Source: CAZSSM01 sp964609385 (GTDB lineage: Bacteria > Planctomycetota > Planctomycetia > Isosphaerales > Isosphaeraceae). Taken from it: a DNA stretch of 64,000 nucleotides. Location: NCBI GenBank assembly GCA_964609385.1, contig CAZSSM010000018.1:31980-95979 (forward strand). The letters run 5' to 3'. Of the stretch, positions 36,963-45,038 are shown piece after piece (the stretch's first letter is position 1; the number at the start of each line of letters is the position of its first letter). The position numbers were made by a program, and so were the translations under genes. The notes under the pieces are model-generated. The model searched no databases and was not told where the DNA came from. It saw only the letters and a program-made list of their open reading frames with translations.

Positions 36963-37549
36963 CGAATCACCTCGCCTCCGTTTTCAAGGTCGTTGCCGGG
37001 TGGTTCAACGGATCGATTCAAGTTGATCGTATGTGAAATCAAACGGAAAATGCCAACCAAGAATCCATGAGTCAGATCAAATGGTAACTTCGAGCTGGCC
37101 TGACTGTCAACGGGGCTTCGCGGAGCCAACCGACCGGCCTTGATGGAGGCTTTTAAATGCAGCCGACCGTCTAGTGCGGGTTCGTTGTCCTTAGGCCCAT
37201 GCTGTTGGTTGCGACGTGACGTGCGAGATACGACCCATGAATTCAGAAACCGCAATTTGAAATAGTTGTTTATTGATATCCACGAATGAAATCCGTTGCT
37301 GGACGCGGTCGACACAGCTCTTTTCTCAGACAATCTGTCCCTCGCCGGCCCTTCTAAGTTAAGACCGGACACCTAATGCGAAACTGATCCGACAAGATGC
37401 TGCTTGGGAAACCACAGAGGAGGGACTGAGACACCTCCATCGCTGGGGAAGAGCCGAGCCATCACGCCCTGACAGAAGGATCTGGTCCGGTGTATGGGCG
37501 ACCCGGTAGGCTGGGGCTTGAAATGCTCTCGTACGTCGTGGAGGGGGCT
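36963..37549. other. Intergenic region between divergent genes, relatively AT-rich
   Basis: 587 bases separate the start codons of the DUF1549/DUF1553 gene and the zinc-ribbon gene. The stretch near 37220-37300 is AT-richer than its surroundings. A minus-strand frame at 36944-37372 exists but has no domain or codon pattern that convinces me. Both promoters must lie here. I could not define either. Confidence 0.45.
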
Positions 37550-38149
37550 ATGAGCCAGAGTTCGGCGGATCTGCTGCGGTTTCGATGCATGCATTGTGGG
37601 CAGTTGCTGGGCGCGTCCCGATCGAAGGCGGGCCGCTGGGTCAATTGTCCGGCCTGTGAGACCGAGACGCTTGTTCCCAAGCGGTCCGAAGAGCCCGAAC
37701 CCAATGACCAGTCGTCGCTTTCCCCAATCTCGGCCGAGAGCTCGTCGAACACGACGCCCCCCACGACATCGAGCCCCTCGATGCCCACCGTCGGCGAGAT
37801 GTCGACCGTCGAGATCAACGCGATCCCCGCGACCATGAACGACGTCGAGGCAATCTCGCAGGCCTTGATCGGGAACAAAGCGGCGCCTCGACGAGCCGTC
37901 GCGGCCATTGGCGAGTTGCCGACCGAGCTGGAAACGCGCGAACAGCTCAAATATGAGGCGACGACGTCCTCGACCAAGGCCCACAACAAAAACACGATGG
38001 CCTTGGCCACAACCCTGACACGCCGTCGGGATGTCTTGATGCCCCGGACGGCGGTCATCGCCTGGTCCCTCGTCGCCTTGCTCGCGATCGGCCTGGCATT
38101 CCTGTCTGGGCTCCTGATCGGGCACTACCTGTGGACGACTTCTCGGTAA
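37550..38149 (+). CDS. Zinc-ribbon protein with C-terminal membrane anchor
   Basis: The protein has 199 residues from the ATG at 37550, with GGAGGGGG directly upstream. The N-terminus is a zinc ribbon with two CxxC knuckles, C13-M-H-C16 (RFRCMHCGQLLG) and C33-P-A-C36 (VNCPACETE). A Ser/Pro/Thr-rich linker follows (about 45-85). A charged helical part precedes a single membrane helix near the C-terminus (AVIAWSLVALLAIGLAFLSG), and almost nothing lies beyond it. This tail-anchored plan with a cytoplasmic zinc ribbon is common in planctomycetes. No function is known to me. Confidence 0.85.
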   Translation: MSQSSADLLRFRCMHCGQLLGASRSKAGRWVNCPACETETLVPKRSEEPEPNDQSSLSPISAESSSNTTPPTTSSPSMPTVGEMSTVEINAIPATMNDVEAISQALIGNKAAPRRAVAAIGELPTELETREQLKYEATTSSTKAHNKNTMALATTLTRRRDVLMPRTAVIAWSLVALLAIGLAFLSGLLIGHYLWTTSR

Positions 38150-38250
38150 TTCTCGATCGCGTGAGCTGAGCCGGCTGACTCGCGATCCGCCCACCCAACG
38201 ACGTGTCGGTATTGAGGTCGGCAGATCGACCAAGCCAGACCGTGGGCCCC

Positions 38251-39177
38251 TCAGCGTGGAGTATCAGGGTTGGGTTCATCGGACGAATTTATGTCATCGG
38301 TCTCGGCCCGGTCTTCACCCTCCAGGTCCTTCAGCAAGGCCTCATCGTTTCTGAGTTCGAGGAGGTCGGCCTGAAGGAGATCGCGAAGTTCCTCAATCTG
38401 TCCAAGCGAGACGGCCTTCGCATTGGAGCCCCCGACGCCTCGAGCCCGAATGGCCGTCTCCAATCGCATTCGACTGTTCTCGATCAGGTATCGCTGGGCA
38501 ACGATCCGATTGCGGAGCGCACGGATCCGGAGTCTCCGGTGTGTCTGTCGGGTCTCAGGATCGTCGGCGCTCTGAAAGCTGGTCCGTTCCAACTCGACCT
38601 GGGCCTCGCGGGAACGGAGCTGCGCGACTCGCGATCGGGCGGCGTTCCGATCCATCGATGAATGGTCAAGCTGATCGCGGCTGACAGCGCCTTGATCGGA
38701 CAGTTGCACGTTCTTCTGATAGCGACGCTCGCGATACGCCGCGTCGACCTCGGCCGAATGCAACTGAGCGCGGAGCGACTGAAGCAAGAGGCGATAGCCT
38801 TGCTCCGGACCACCCCGATAGACCCCGGTCCGAACATCCATCTCATGGTCACGGATCGCCTGAGTCGCCTCCAGTTCGAGCAGGCGCGATCGAGCGATCT
38901 CCAGGCTGGTCCGAGCCTGATCGACCAGGGAGCGTCCCGCGGCCCCTTGCTGGTAGAGCCGACGGACATCACTCAACTGTTCCTCCAGGCGGTGGACTTC
39001 GTCTTCGAGACGCTGCTTGCGGAGTTCCAGATCCTCCAGCTCCATCTTGCGGGCCAGGAGCAACGGGAAGAGCGCGGTCGCCGGGTCACTCTCGGACACC
39101 GGAGGGTTCTCTTGAACGACCGGAACCGGACCAATCATCAGCGAAGCGAGCATCCAAGGCATCATCAGCGGAACCAT
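38251..39177 (-). CDS. Exported coiled-coil protein resembling a membrane-fusion-protein hairpin
   Basis: The protein has 308 residues from the ATG at 39177 (GAGGAG about ten bases upstream). A short hydrophobic N-terminus (LMMPWMLASLMIGPVPVV) probably directs export. Most of the rest is coiled coil. Two stretches, RLYQQGAAGRSLVDQARTSL and NVQLSDQGAVSRDQLDHSS, repeat the G-A-x-S-x-x-x-x-D pattern seen at the tip of HlyD/AcrA alpha-hairpins. The lipoyl-like and barrel domains of such adaptors are not present, so it is not a complete efflux adaptor. No transporter is adjacent. Confidence 0.72.
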   Translation of the reverse strand: MVPLMMPWMLASLMIGPVPVVQENPPVSESDPATALFPLLLARKMELEDLELRKQRLEDEVHRLEEQLSDVRRLYQQGAAGRSLVDQARTSLEIARSRLLELEATQAIRDHEMDVRTGVYRGGPEQGYRLLLQSLRAQLHSAEVDAAYRERRYQKNVQLSDQGAVSRDQLDHSSMDRNAARSRVAQLRSREAQVELERTSFQSADDPETRQTHRRLRIRALRNRIVAQRYLIENSRMRLETAIRARGVGGSNAKAVSLGQIEELRDLLQADLLELRNDEALLKDLEGEDRAETDDINSSDEPNPDTPR

Positions 39178-39391
39178 ACGTGACGTTCTCCTCGATCGAC
39201 TGCGGTCACGGCGACGGGAATGCGACACTCGTAGTCTAATACGACAGCGATTACGTGAATCCCGTCACGACATCCACAAGGGATTCGTTCGCTCCATGAG
39301 TCCCTGAAGGAGTCGCTCCCCGACGAGTCATCCCGACGATTCGGTGGTCCAGGATCACACGGGCCGTTGAACTGCTTGAAGATACTCGCGA

Positions 39392-39874
39392 TCAAGGGGC
39401 GTTGAGCGGCTGGAGCTCTTCGGGAAGGAAACGTCCATCGTGCCGGATCACTTCGCCGTCGAATGCGATCGTTCCGCCACCAAGCTCGGGCCGCTGAATC
39501 TGGACCAGATCCCAGTGGATCCGCGACCGGTTCCCGTTGTCGGCCACCTCGTAGGCGTTGCCAGGAGTCAGGTGGAAGCTGCCGGCGATCTTCTCGTCGA
39601 AGAGGATATCGCGCATCGGTTGGCGAATTTTGGGGTGGCATGCGATCGACCACTCGCCCACATGGCGGGCTCCCTCGTCAGTCTCGAAGACTTCCGCGAG
39701 CTTATCGCGATCGCCGCTTTGGCAGCCGAATTCGATGATCCGACCGTCTTCGAAGCGGAGATTGATCCCGTCGTAGGAAACTCCCTGGTAGACCGTCGGG
39801 GTGTTGAACCGGACGGTGCCCTGGACCGAGTCGCGAACTGGGGCCGTGAAGAACTCGCCCTGGGGGATTTTCAT
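39392..39874 (-). CDS. C-terminal metal-binding part of the split M29 aminopeptidase
   Basis: The 160 residues start at an ATG that directly abuts the TAA of the first part. The M29 metal ligands are all visible: E7 (PQGEFFTAP), E74 (HVGEWS), H101 (SFHLTPGNAY), H120 and D122 (RIHWDLVQI). The TAAATG arrangement could allow ribosomes to restart. Whether this half folds alone is unknown. Confidence 0.7.
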   Translation of the reverse strand: MKIPQGEFFTAPVRDSVQGTVRFNTPTVYQGVSYDGINLRFEDGRIIEFGCQSGDRDKLAEVFETDEGARHVGEWSIACHPKIRQPMRDILFDEKIAGSFHLTPGNAYEVADNGNRSRIHWDLVQIQRPELGGGTIAFDGEVIRHDGRFLPEELQPLNAP

Positions 39875-40507
39875 TTATCCACGCCAGGGGACGACCGGCA
39901 TGTCGGCGATCGAGAAGCGGAGGTCGGTCTCGGGCCCTTGAATTCGGACCTCGCGGGCGGCTTTCATGCGGGCGACGAGCGGCCCGAGCGCCTCTGCCAG
40001 CCACGCGTAGTCGAGATTGCAGGCCTCGAAGTAGAAGTCGCGGAATGCCTCGGTGCTCATCCCGGCCTGTTGAGCCATCGACGCGTTGGGTAATCGGAGG
40101 ACGCACCACTTCGTATGCGGCACACGTTGTTGGAAGTGGACCGGTCCCACAACATGCTCGTTGTAGAGCCGCATCTGGGGACCGGGCACGTCGGCCATCT
40201 CGTTGATATTGCGCGCGCCTCGAAGGGCCACATACGCTTCCACGCGCTCCATCCGGTACCGTTCGGTCTGACCCATCAAGGCGAGTTGCTCGGCATCGCC
40301 ATGCGTGACCAACTCGCGGACCAGCCGCGTGTCTTTCAGTTCCAGGAGAGGACGCGCACCCAACGCACAGGCCTTGCGGATCAACTGGCGGACCGGCTCG
40401 ATCTCGTCCAGGTCGAACGCCTCGATCAGGACCGTCTCCCCAGCGGTCAGCCGAAGCGAGTGTGTGACTAAGGTCTCCGCCAAGGTCTCCCAGCGCGGAT
40501 CCGCCAT
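39875..40507 (-). CDS. N-terminal part of the split M29 aminopeptidase
   Basis: The 210 residues form the N-terminal alpha/beta domain of M29 enzymes: LAETLVTHSLRLTAGETVLI, VRQLIRKACALGARPLLEL, and YVALRGARNINEMADVP further on. It ends at PVVPWRG just before the metal-binding domain and holds no metal ligand, so it would be inactive alone. GGGGGA lies upstream of the ATG. Confidence 0.7.
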   Translation of the reverse strand: MADPRWETLAETLVTHSLRLTAGETVLIEAFDLDEIEPVRQLIRKACALGARPLLELKDTRLVRELVTHGDAEQLALMGQTERYRMERVEAYVALRGARNINEMADVPGPQMRLYNEHVVGPVHFQQRVPHTKWCVLRLPNASMAQQAGMSTEAFRDFYFEACNLDYAWLAEALGPLVARMKAAREVRIQGPETDLRFSIADMPVVPWRG

Positions 40508-40580
40508 CGTGCGCGTCCCCCTTCGAACCCATGACGACAATTCGACGACGGGCCTGATGTATCCCGACCCATTCGCCGGA

Positions 40581-42029
40581 TCAACGATCGCGCTGCTTGT
40601 CGAGGAGGGGCCCCACCAGGCGAATCCCAGGCTCTGACGCGGACGGCTGATCGTCGATCTGAAGCGATCGGACTAGTTCGATCGTCAAGCGTACCGAACG
40701 CGTTGAGACGTCCTGATGACGATCCGCGCTCGCCGATGCTGAGGCGTCCCCAAACGAGGAATGCTCCCCACTATCGCCGTCACGGACCACCGAATCGAGT
40801 CCTGAGTCCGCCGATTCGGCCGGGTTGTTCGGTTCGGGCGTCGATCGGGCTGATGCCGGCATCGAGGCGATGCGGATCGCAGGGTCTCGCCGGCTCGTCG
40901 TCGACGACACGATGCGCGGGGGGGTGGTCGATCGTTGACGGGACGAATCGGGTAATCCGAGATCCATGAAAGGGAAGGGGCTCGGCTCTTGAAGGCTGGT
41001 GCGGTCCCGGCCCTCTTGCTTTGTCGAGCTTTGGAGATCGATCGACTCCTTTGGATGCTGATCCGTTGAGGATCGGCGGATTGTCCAAGGTGTCTCGCTT
41101 TGCGAGTTCGGCGGGCCCCACGAGGTCGTGGACGAGTCTGGGGATCCGGACGCGTTCGACCGATCTGGAGTGGCCGACGACCCCACCGAACTTTCCGGAG
41201 TGGAGGTCATGGGCAGATTGGGCCGGTCTGTTGGAGGGGCCGATTGTTGAATAACGGGATCTCGACCGGACTGGGTTTGGACTACGATCAGGTCGGTCTG
41301 GATCTCCCAAGATTCTGAGGTCCGTCGGCTGAGGCTCTCCTCGCCGAACGGATCGGGCATGCGAATCATCGGGGCTTTGGCGATCACCAGCGCTTCACCC
41401 TTGGGGATCAACCAAGTTCCTTGGAGCGACCTGTTGCGTGCGGGCGGTTCGGGACTCGATCGGTCGGTCATGATGAACGGATAGGCGCGTAAGTCCAAGA
41501 GTTCGCCCTGCTCTAACTGGCGAACGGTGACACCGATGCTCATCGGAGTCTCGTTCAATCCCGCGTCCGAGCCGTTCTCATGTCCGAATTGGAGATGGGC
41601 GGTCTGTCCGTCGAACGTCCGAATCCTCGGGGCGGCCATGATCTGGACCCTTTCCGAGGACTTGATCGCGAGGAGCGTCGAAACCGGGACGGTCCAGATC
41701 CCAAAGTTCTCATCGCGACGGATCGGCGTGCCCCGCTCGATCACTTCGTGCGGCAACCAACCTTCCAGACGGACAAGGCAGAGCTGGACGTCGATTTCCA
41801 ACCCATTCCCCTCAGCACTCAGGGCGGGGGCCATTGGTGTTGCCTCTGGAGCGGAGATCGTGGGTTTCGTGTCTACGCTCCTCTGTTCCTTGTCCGTCGG
41901 TCCGAATCTGTTGTCCCAAGGATCCCTGGACGACCCGAACGCCCCAGATTGGCCGAGGAAGAGGCTGGTTAGGAGGCAGAGTCCAAGCCCTCTCAACAGG
42001 GAAGGCCGAGGATATCGTTGGTCGAACAT
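40581..42029 (-). CDS. Exported protein with secretin-like segment and long disordered tail
   Basis: The protein has 482 residues from the ATG at 42029 (CGGAG eight bases upstream). A signal peptide covers LRGLGLCLLTSLFLGQSGAF. Residues about 60-240 are structured. The part VQIMAAPRIRTFDGQTAHLQ, followed by IGVTVRQLEQGELLDLRAYP, resembles the start of the secretin domain in type II/IV outer-membrane secretins (aPri-tldgq-A pattern). The rest of a secretin barrel is missing. The second half is rich in Ser, Pro, Thr and Arg and looks disordered. I know no function. It is the gene upstream of the split aminopeptidase on the same strand (73-base gap). Confidence 0.72.
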   Translation of the reverse strand: MFDQRYPRPSLLRGLGLCLLTSLFLGQSGAFGSSRDPWDNRFGPTDKEQRSVDTKPTISAPEATPMAPALSAEGNGLEIDVQLCLVRLEGWLPHEVIERGTPIRRDENFGIWTVPVSTLLAIKSSERVQIMAAPRIRTFDGQTAHLQFGHENGSDAGLNETPMSIGVTVRQLEQGELLDLRAYPFIMTDRSSPEPPARNRSLQGTWLIPKGEALVIAKAPMIRMPDPFGEESLSRRTSESWEIQTDLIVVQTQSGRDPVIQQSAPPTDRPNLPMTSTPESSVGSSATPDRSNASGSPDSSTTSWGPPNSQSETPWTIRRSSTDQHPKESIDLQSSTKQEGRDRTSLQEPSPFPFMDLGLPDSSRQRSTTPPRIVSSTTSRRDPAIRIASMPASARSTPEPNNPAESADSGLDSVVRDGDSGEHSSFGDASASASADRHQDVSTRSVRLTIELVRSLQIDDQPSASEPGIRLVGPLLDKQRDR

Positions 42030-42334
42030 CAAAGATTCTCCGTCACCCGATTGTTGATTGGCCATCGACGAGTTGGCCGGGCAATGCGTCGAAGCCGTCG
42101 TGACGGGGGAAGGATAGGGGTTCATCAGACTTCGTCCACGTCAATGGACCGCGTGCTCGGCATGCTTTGAGGCCTTGCCCACGCGCCCGGTGATCGTTGC
42201 AATAGAGGCAATCGCGGACGCTCCACGTCTGATCACCGCAATCCCAGTCGCGGCTATCCGGATCGTCCTCAGACCACGCTTCCCCACTCGTCCTCGATCG
42301 GTTCCGTTTCCCGTCTCCTCAGGATCCCCCGTCG
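42030..42334. other. Intergenic region between divergent genes
   Basis: 305 bases lie between the secretin-like gene (minus) and the isomerase gene (plus). Short Arg/Ala-rich frames occur, but none is supported. It must contain both promoters. Confidence 0.45.
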
Positions 42335-43192
42335 ATGATCCCATGCATCAGCCAAGCAACAACACTTCACTCAAGCTTCGAGGACGATCTGATCGGGTAC
42401 GAGCGTTCGGGATTCCGCGCCGTCGAGCTTTGGCTGACCAAGCTGGAGATCTTCCTCAAGGATCACCCGATCGCTGAGGTGCGTCGTCATTTGAGCGATC
42501 GAGGACTGAGGCCACTCGGCGCGGCATCACAGGGCGGTCTGTTCACCACGCATGGAGCGGCCTCGGACGAGGCTTGGAGTCAATTTCAACGGCGTCTCGA
42601 CCTAATCGCCGAGCTCGAGGTGGAGACCCTCATCGTGACTGCCGACATCCCAGCCGGCATCGATCTCGGAGCGCTCTCCCAATTGACCGACGAACTGGCC
42701 CGCGCTGTGCAGTACGCTCAGGAGCGTCGGATCCGGCTCGCCCTGGAGTTCCAGAGGGGAGCCGGTTTCTGTGCCTCCTTGGACACGACCATCGCTCTGA
42801 TTGCCCAGAGTGGATGCGTACCAGGGTCGCTCGGCGTCTGCTTCGACGTGTTTCACTACTACAACGGCCCGAGCAAGCTGGAAGACCTAGGATATCTGAA
42901 CACCGAGAACTTGGCGTGGATCCAGCTCTCGGATCTGGCAGGGGTTCCGCGCGAGTTGGCCGGCGACTCCGACCGGATCTTGCCGGGAGACGGAGACTAT
43001 CAATGGGAGCCGATCGTTTCCCGATTCCGTGAGATCGGTTACGGGGGGGCCGTCTCGCTCGAGCTGCTCAATCCCCAGCTTTGGCAGGCACCGGTGGAAC
43101 GTGTGGCCGACCTGGGCTATCAGTCGATCTGTCGTGTGCTGGGATTGGACCCGCTGGCCGGGTTGGTCGCCGGTTCCGACCCGACGCCTTGA
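42335..43192 (+). CDS. Sugar phosphate isomerase/epimerase-like TIM-barrel protein
   Basis: The protein has 285 residues of the xylose-isomerase-like (AP endonuclease 2) TIM-barrel superfamily. Expected barrel features are the first strand with GFRAVELWLTKL, ETLIVTADIP, the metal-binding strands LALEFQRGAGF (Glu) and LGVCFDVFHYYNG (Asp, His), WIQLSDLAGVP (Asp), RILPGDGDYQWEPIV and VSLELLNPQLW (Glu). These fit a divalent-metal isomerase or epimerase acting on a sugar or inositol derivative, and the substrate is unknown. There is no signal peptide. The next gene starts 76 bases later on the same strand. Confidence 0.88.
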   Translation: MIPCISQATTLHSSFEDDLIGYERSGFRAVELWLTKLEIFLKDHPIAEVRRHLSDRGLRPLGAASQGGLFTTHGAASDEAWSQFQRRLDLIAELEVETLIVTADIPAGIDLGALSQLTDELARAVQYAQERRIRLALEFQRGAGFCASLDTTIALIAQSGCVPGSLGVCFDVFHYYNGPSKLEDLGYLNTENLAWIQLSDLAGVPRELAGDSDRILPGDGDYQWEPIVSRFREIGYGGAVSLELLNPQLWQAPVERVADLGYQSICRVLGLDPLAGLVAGSDPTP

Positions 43193-43267
43193 CCATCCGG
43201 GGACGGAGGCCGTTGAGCCCCGACACGCGTTGCGCGATGTCCGGTCTTTTTGCCGGAGCAGGCAGCC

Positions 43268-43792
43268 ATGACAGCCGTGGCCTCGACGCTCGAGCCGTCG
43301 GTTCTGGTCTATCGGGAGGACCAGAGGTTCACTTGGTGGATCTATGCTATCGTGCTCGGAACCGCCGCGTTCCTGAGCATGATCGTCCATGAAGCGGGTT
43401 GGCTCCCGCGGATGAATATCCCTGGACTCTTCCCGGTCGCTCAGGTCATCGGTCTGGGATGTCTCGGGGCGATGCTGGCCGGCTCGCTCCGGATGACGAC
43501 GGTCGTCGATGGTCTCTCGATCCGGGTCCAGTTCGGGGTGATCCCCTGGTCAAGCCGAGCAATCGCCCTGCCTGCGATCCGTCGGGTCCGGATCGCCCGC
43601 TATCGAGTGGTCCGCGATCTCGGATTTTGGGGGATCCGCCGGAGTCGTCGGGGGATTCAGAGCTACACAGCGCGAGGAGACTGGGCCGTCCTCATCATCC
43701 TCGAGGACGGCAACCGCGTGCTGATCGGCAGCCAGCAGCCGGTCCGATTGGCTCGAGCGATCCGCAGTGGGATCGTGCCGCAACCCAGCTAG
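43268..43792 (+). CDS. Small membrane protein with PH-like C-terminal domain
   Basis: The protein has 174 residues from the ATG at 43268, with GGAG nine bases upstream (a TTG at 43250 is possible but unlikely). Two membrane helices come first (WWIYAIVLGTAAFLSMIV and VAQVIGLGCLGAMLAGSLR). A domain of beta-strands follows that resembles a bacterial PH-like fold: MTTVVDGLSIRVQFGVIPW, then IRRVRIARYRVVRDLGFWG, then WAVLIILEDGNRVLIGSQQP. This last strand pair is typical of small PH-like membrane proteins. The function is unknown. Confidence 0.8.
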   Translation: MTAVASTLEPSVLVYREDQRFTWWIYAIVLGTAAFLSMIVHEAGWLPRMNIPGLFPVAQVIGLGCLGAMLAGSLRMTTVVDGLSIRVQFGVIPWSSRAIALPAIRRVRIARYRVVRDLGFWGIRRSRRGIQSYTARGDWAVLIILEDGNRVLIGSQQPVRLARAIRSGIVPQPS

Positions 43793-43824
43793 TCACGCTC
43801 ACTGAGGGACCATGAGGAGTTAAG

Positions 43825-44976
43825 TCAGATCCGGAGGATCCGATCGCGTGCTGAGACCGGCCAGAGGTCGACCTTGTGGCCGTCTTCGACAACCACGGCG
43901 TGTTGGTGTAAGGCGGAGGTCGGACAGATATGGCTTGGGATGGCGTAGAGGGGGGTGCCCACGGGGAGATCGAACTCCGGATCGACCTCGACCATCAAGT
44001 GCTCCTCACTTTGCCCGACGACTCGGAGTTCGTCGTGACCGGGGAACGTCATCCGGAGCGCGGGGCCGGGCGGATCGGCGGCGACGGCTTTATGGCCCAG
44101 ATCGAGACAGATCCGGTCGGCTCGGGGTCGACTGACAATCCGAGTCAGCAAAGCTGCGGCGGGATGGAAGGGCAAGTCGGGGAAATCGCGGAGGTAGTTG
44201 GCATCGTGCAGGACCATCGTGCCCGGCGAACATTCGAGTCCTTCCAGATCGAGCCCCGCATAGACCGGGAAGGTCGGTGTGCCTCCGACGACCAAACGCA
44301 TCGGCCGTCCGACCTGGTTGCGGAGCGTCTCGGCCATTCGGAACGTCCCTTCCTGCCCTCGAAGTGCCAGGTCACGACGTTCCTGAGGGTCAGGCACCCG
44401 GATGTGCCCGTCGTAGCCGTGGAGGCCGTCGAGCTGAAGCGCGGGCAGTTCGAGGATCTGATCGGCCAGGCGTTGGGCCTCGGGCCCCGGAGCGATCCCG
44501 GTCCGGTGCATCCCCACATCTAAGTCGATGAGCACCGCGATCTCGAGACCCAGGTCTTCGAGGGTCTCCGAAAGCGCTTCGGCTGAGCCGATCGCGTCGA
44601 CAGTCGCCCGAAACGTCGCACGACCTTGATAGGTCCGGACCAGTCGGGCGATACGCTCCAGGTTGGGCCCGATCATCGGATAGGCGATCAGGATGTCGAC
44701 TCCGCCAGCCTCGGCCACCATCTCGGCCTCGGCAATGGTGGCACACTTATGCTTGACGATGCCCAATCGCGTGGCCAACTCGATCAGACCGGGCATTTTA
44801 TGCGTTTTGACATGGGGACGGAGGCGGGTCGGACCGCCAGCCATCCGGAGCATCGTCGCGAGGTTGCTTTCGACCGTGCGTCGGTCGACGACCAGCGCCG
44901 GACTGGCCACCTCCGAAGGATCGTTCAGCCGAGGGATCGGGCGCTCGTCGGTCAACAAAGGGGTCATCCTTCCCAT
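43825..44976 (-). CDS. D-threonine aldolase/D-serine dehydratase-type PLP enzyme
   Basis: The protein has 383 residues from the ATG at 44976 (nearby in-frame ATG at 44967). It has an alanine-racemase-like N-terminal barrel with the PLP-lysine motif RPHVKTHK (probably K57), IVKHKCATIAEAEMVAEAG and LIDLDVGMHRTGI. The C-terminal domain holds the metal pair in PSHICPTSALHQH, with the His and Cys that bind a divalent metal in D-threonine aldolase and eukaryotic D-serine dehydratase. It probably cleaves or eliminates D-3-hydroxyamino acids. It has no signal peptide. It is likely in one transcript with the upstream propeller gene (62-base gap). Confidence 0.9.
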   Translation of the reverse strand: MGRMTPLLTDERPIPRLNDPSEVASPALVVDRRTVESNLATMLRMAGGPTRLRPHVKTHKMPGLIELATRLGIVKHKCATIAEAEMVAEAGGVDILIAYPMIGPNLERIARLVRTYQGRATFRATVDAIGSAEALSETLEDLGLEIAVLIDLDVGMHRTGIAPGPEAQRLADQILELPALQLDGLHGYDGHIRVPDPQERRDLALRGQEGTFRMAETLRNQVGRPMRLVVGGTPTFPVYAGLDLEGLECSPGTMVLHDANYLRDFPDLPFHPAAALLTRIVSRPRADRICLDLGHKAVAADPPGPALRMTFPGHDELRVVGQSEEHLMVEVDPEFDLPVGTPLYAIPSHICPTSALHQHAVVVEDGHKVDLWPVSARDRILRI

Positions 44977-45038
44977 TGCCAGAGTGGGTGGACCCGAGGC
45001 GTGGGAGCAAGCCCTCGGATCCTGCACTACCTCACATG

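Larger units (their letters stand above)
39392..40507 (-). pseudogene. M29-family aminopeptidase gene interrupted by one in-frame TAA
   Basis: Read through one codon, the frame from the ATG at 40507 to the stop at 39392 encodes a 371-residue M29 (AmpS/AmpT-type) aminopeptidase, close to the family's full length. A TAA at 39877-39875 breaks it between MPVVPWRG and the next codon, which is an ATG in the same frame (39874-39872). The family motif normally continues across this point as a small residue, then NIPDGE-type sequence, and here it continues as MKIPQGEFFTAPV. So one base change explains the break. Metal ligands (E, E, H, H, D of the M29 site) are all in the second part. It may be a real nonsense mutation, a sequencing error, or two peptides that reassemble. 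TAA excludes selenocysteine and pyrrolysine. Confidence 0.75.

Noticed and set aside
36944..37372. Possible 142-residue gene on the minus strand in the AT-richer intergenic region
   Set aside because: No ribosome site, domain or export signal. It overlaps the start region of the DUF1549/DUF1553 gene and its composition is not protein-like.
39875..39877. Recoding of the in-frame stop as selenocysteine or pyrrolysine
   Set aside because: The codon is TAA, which neither system uses.
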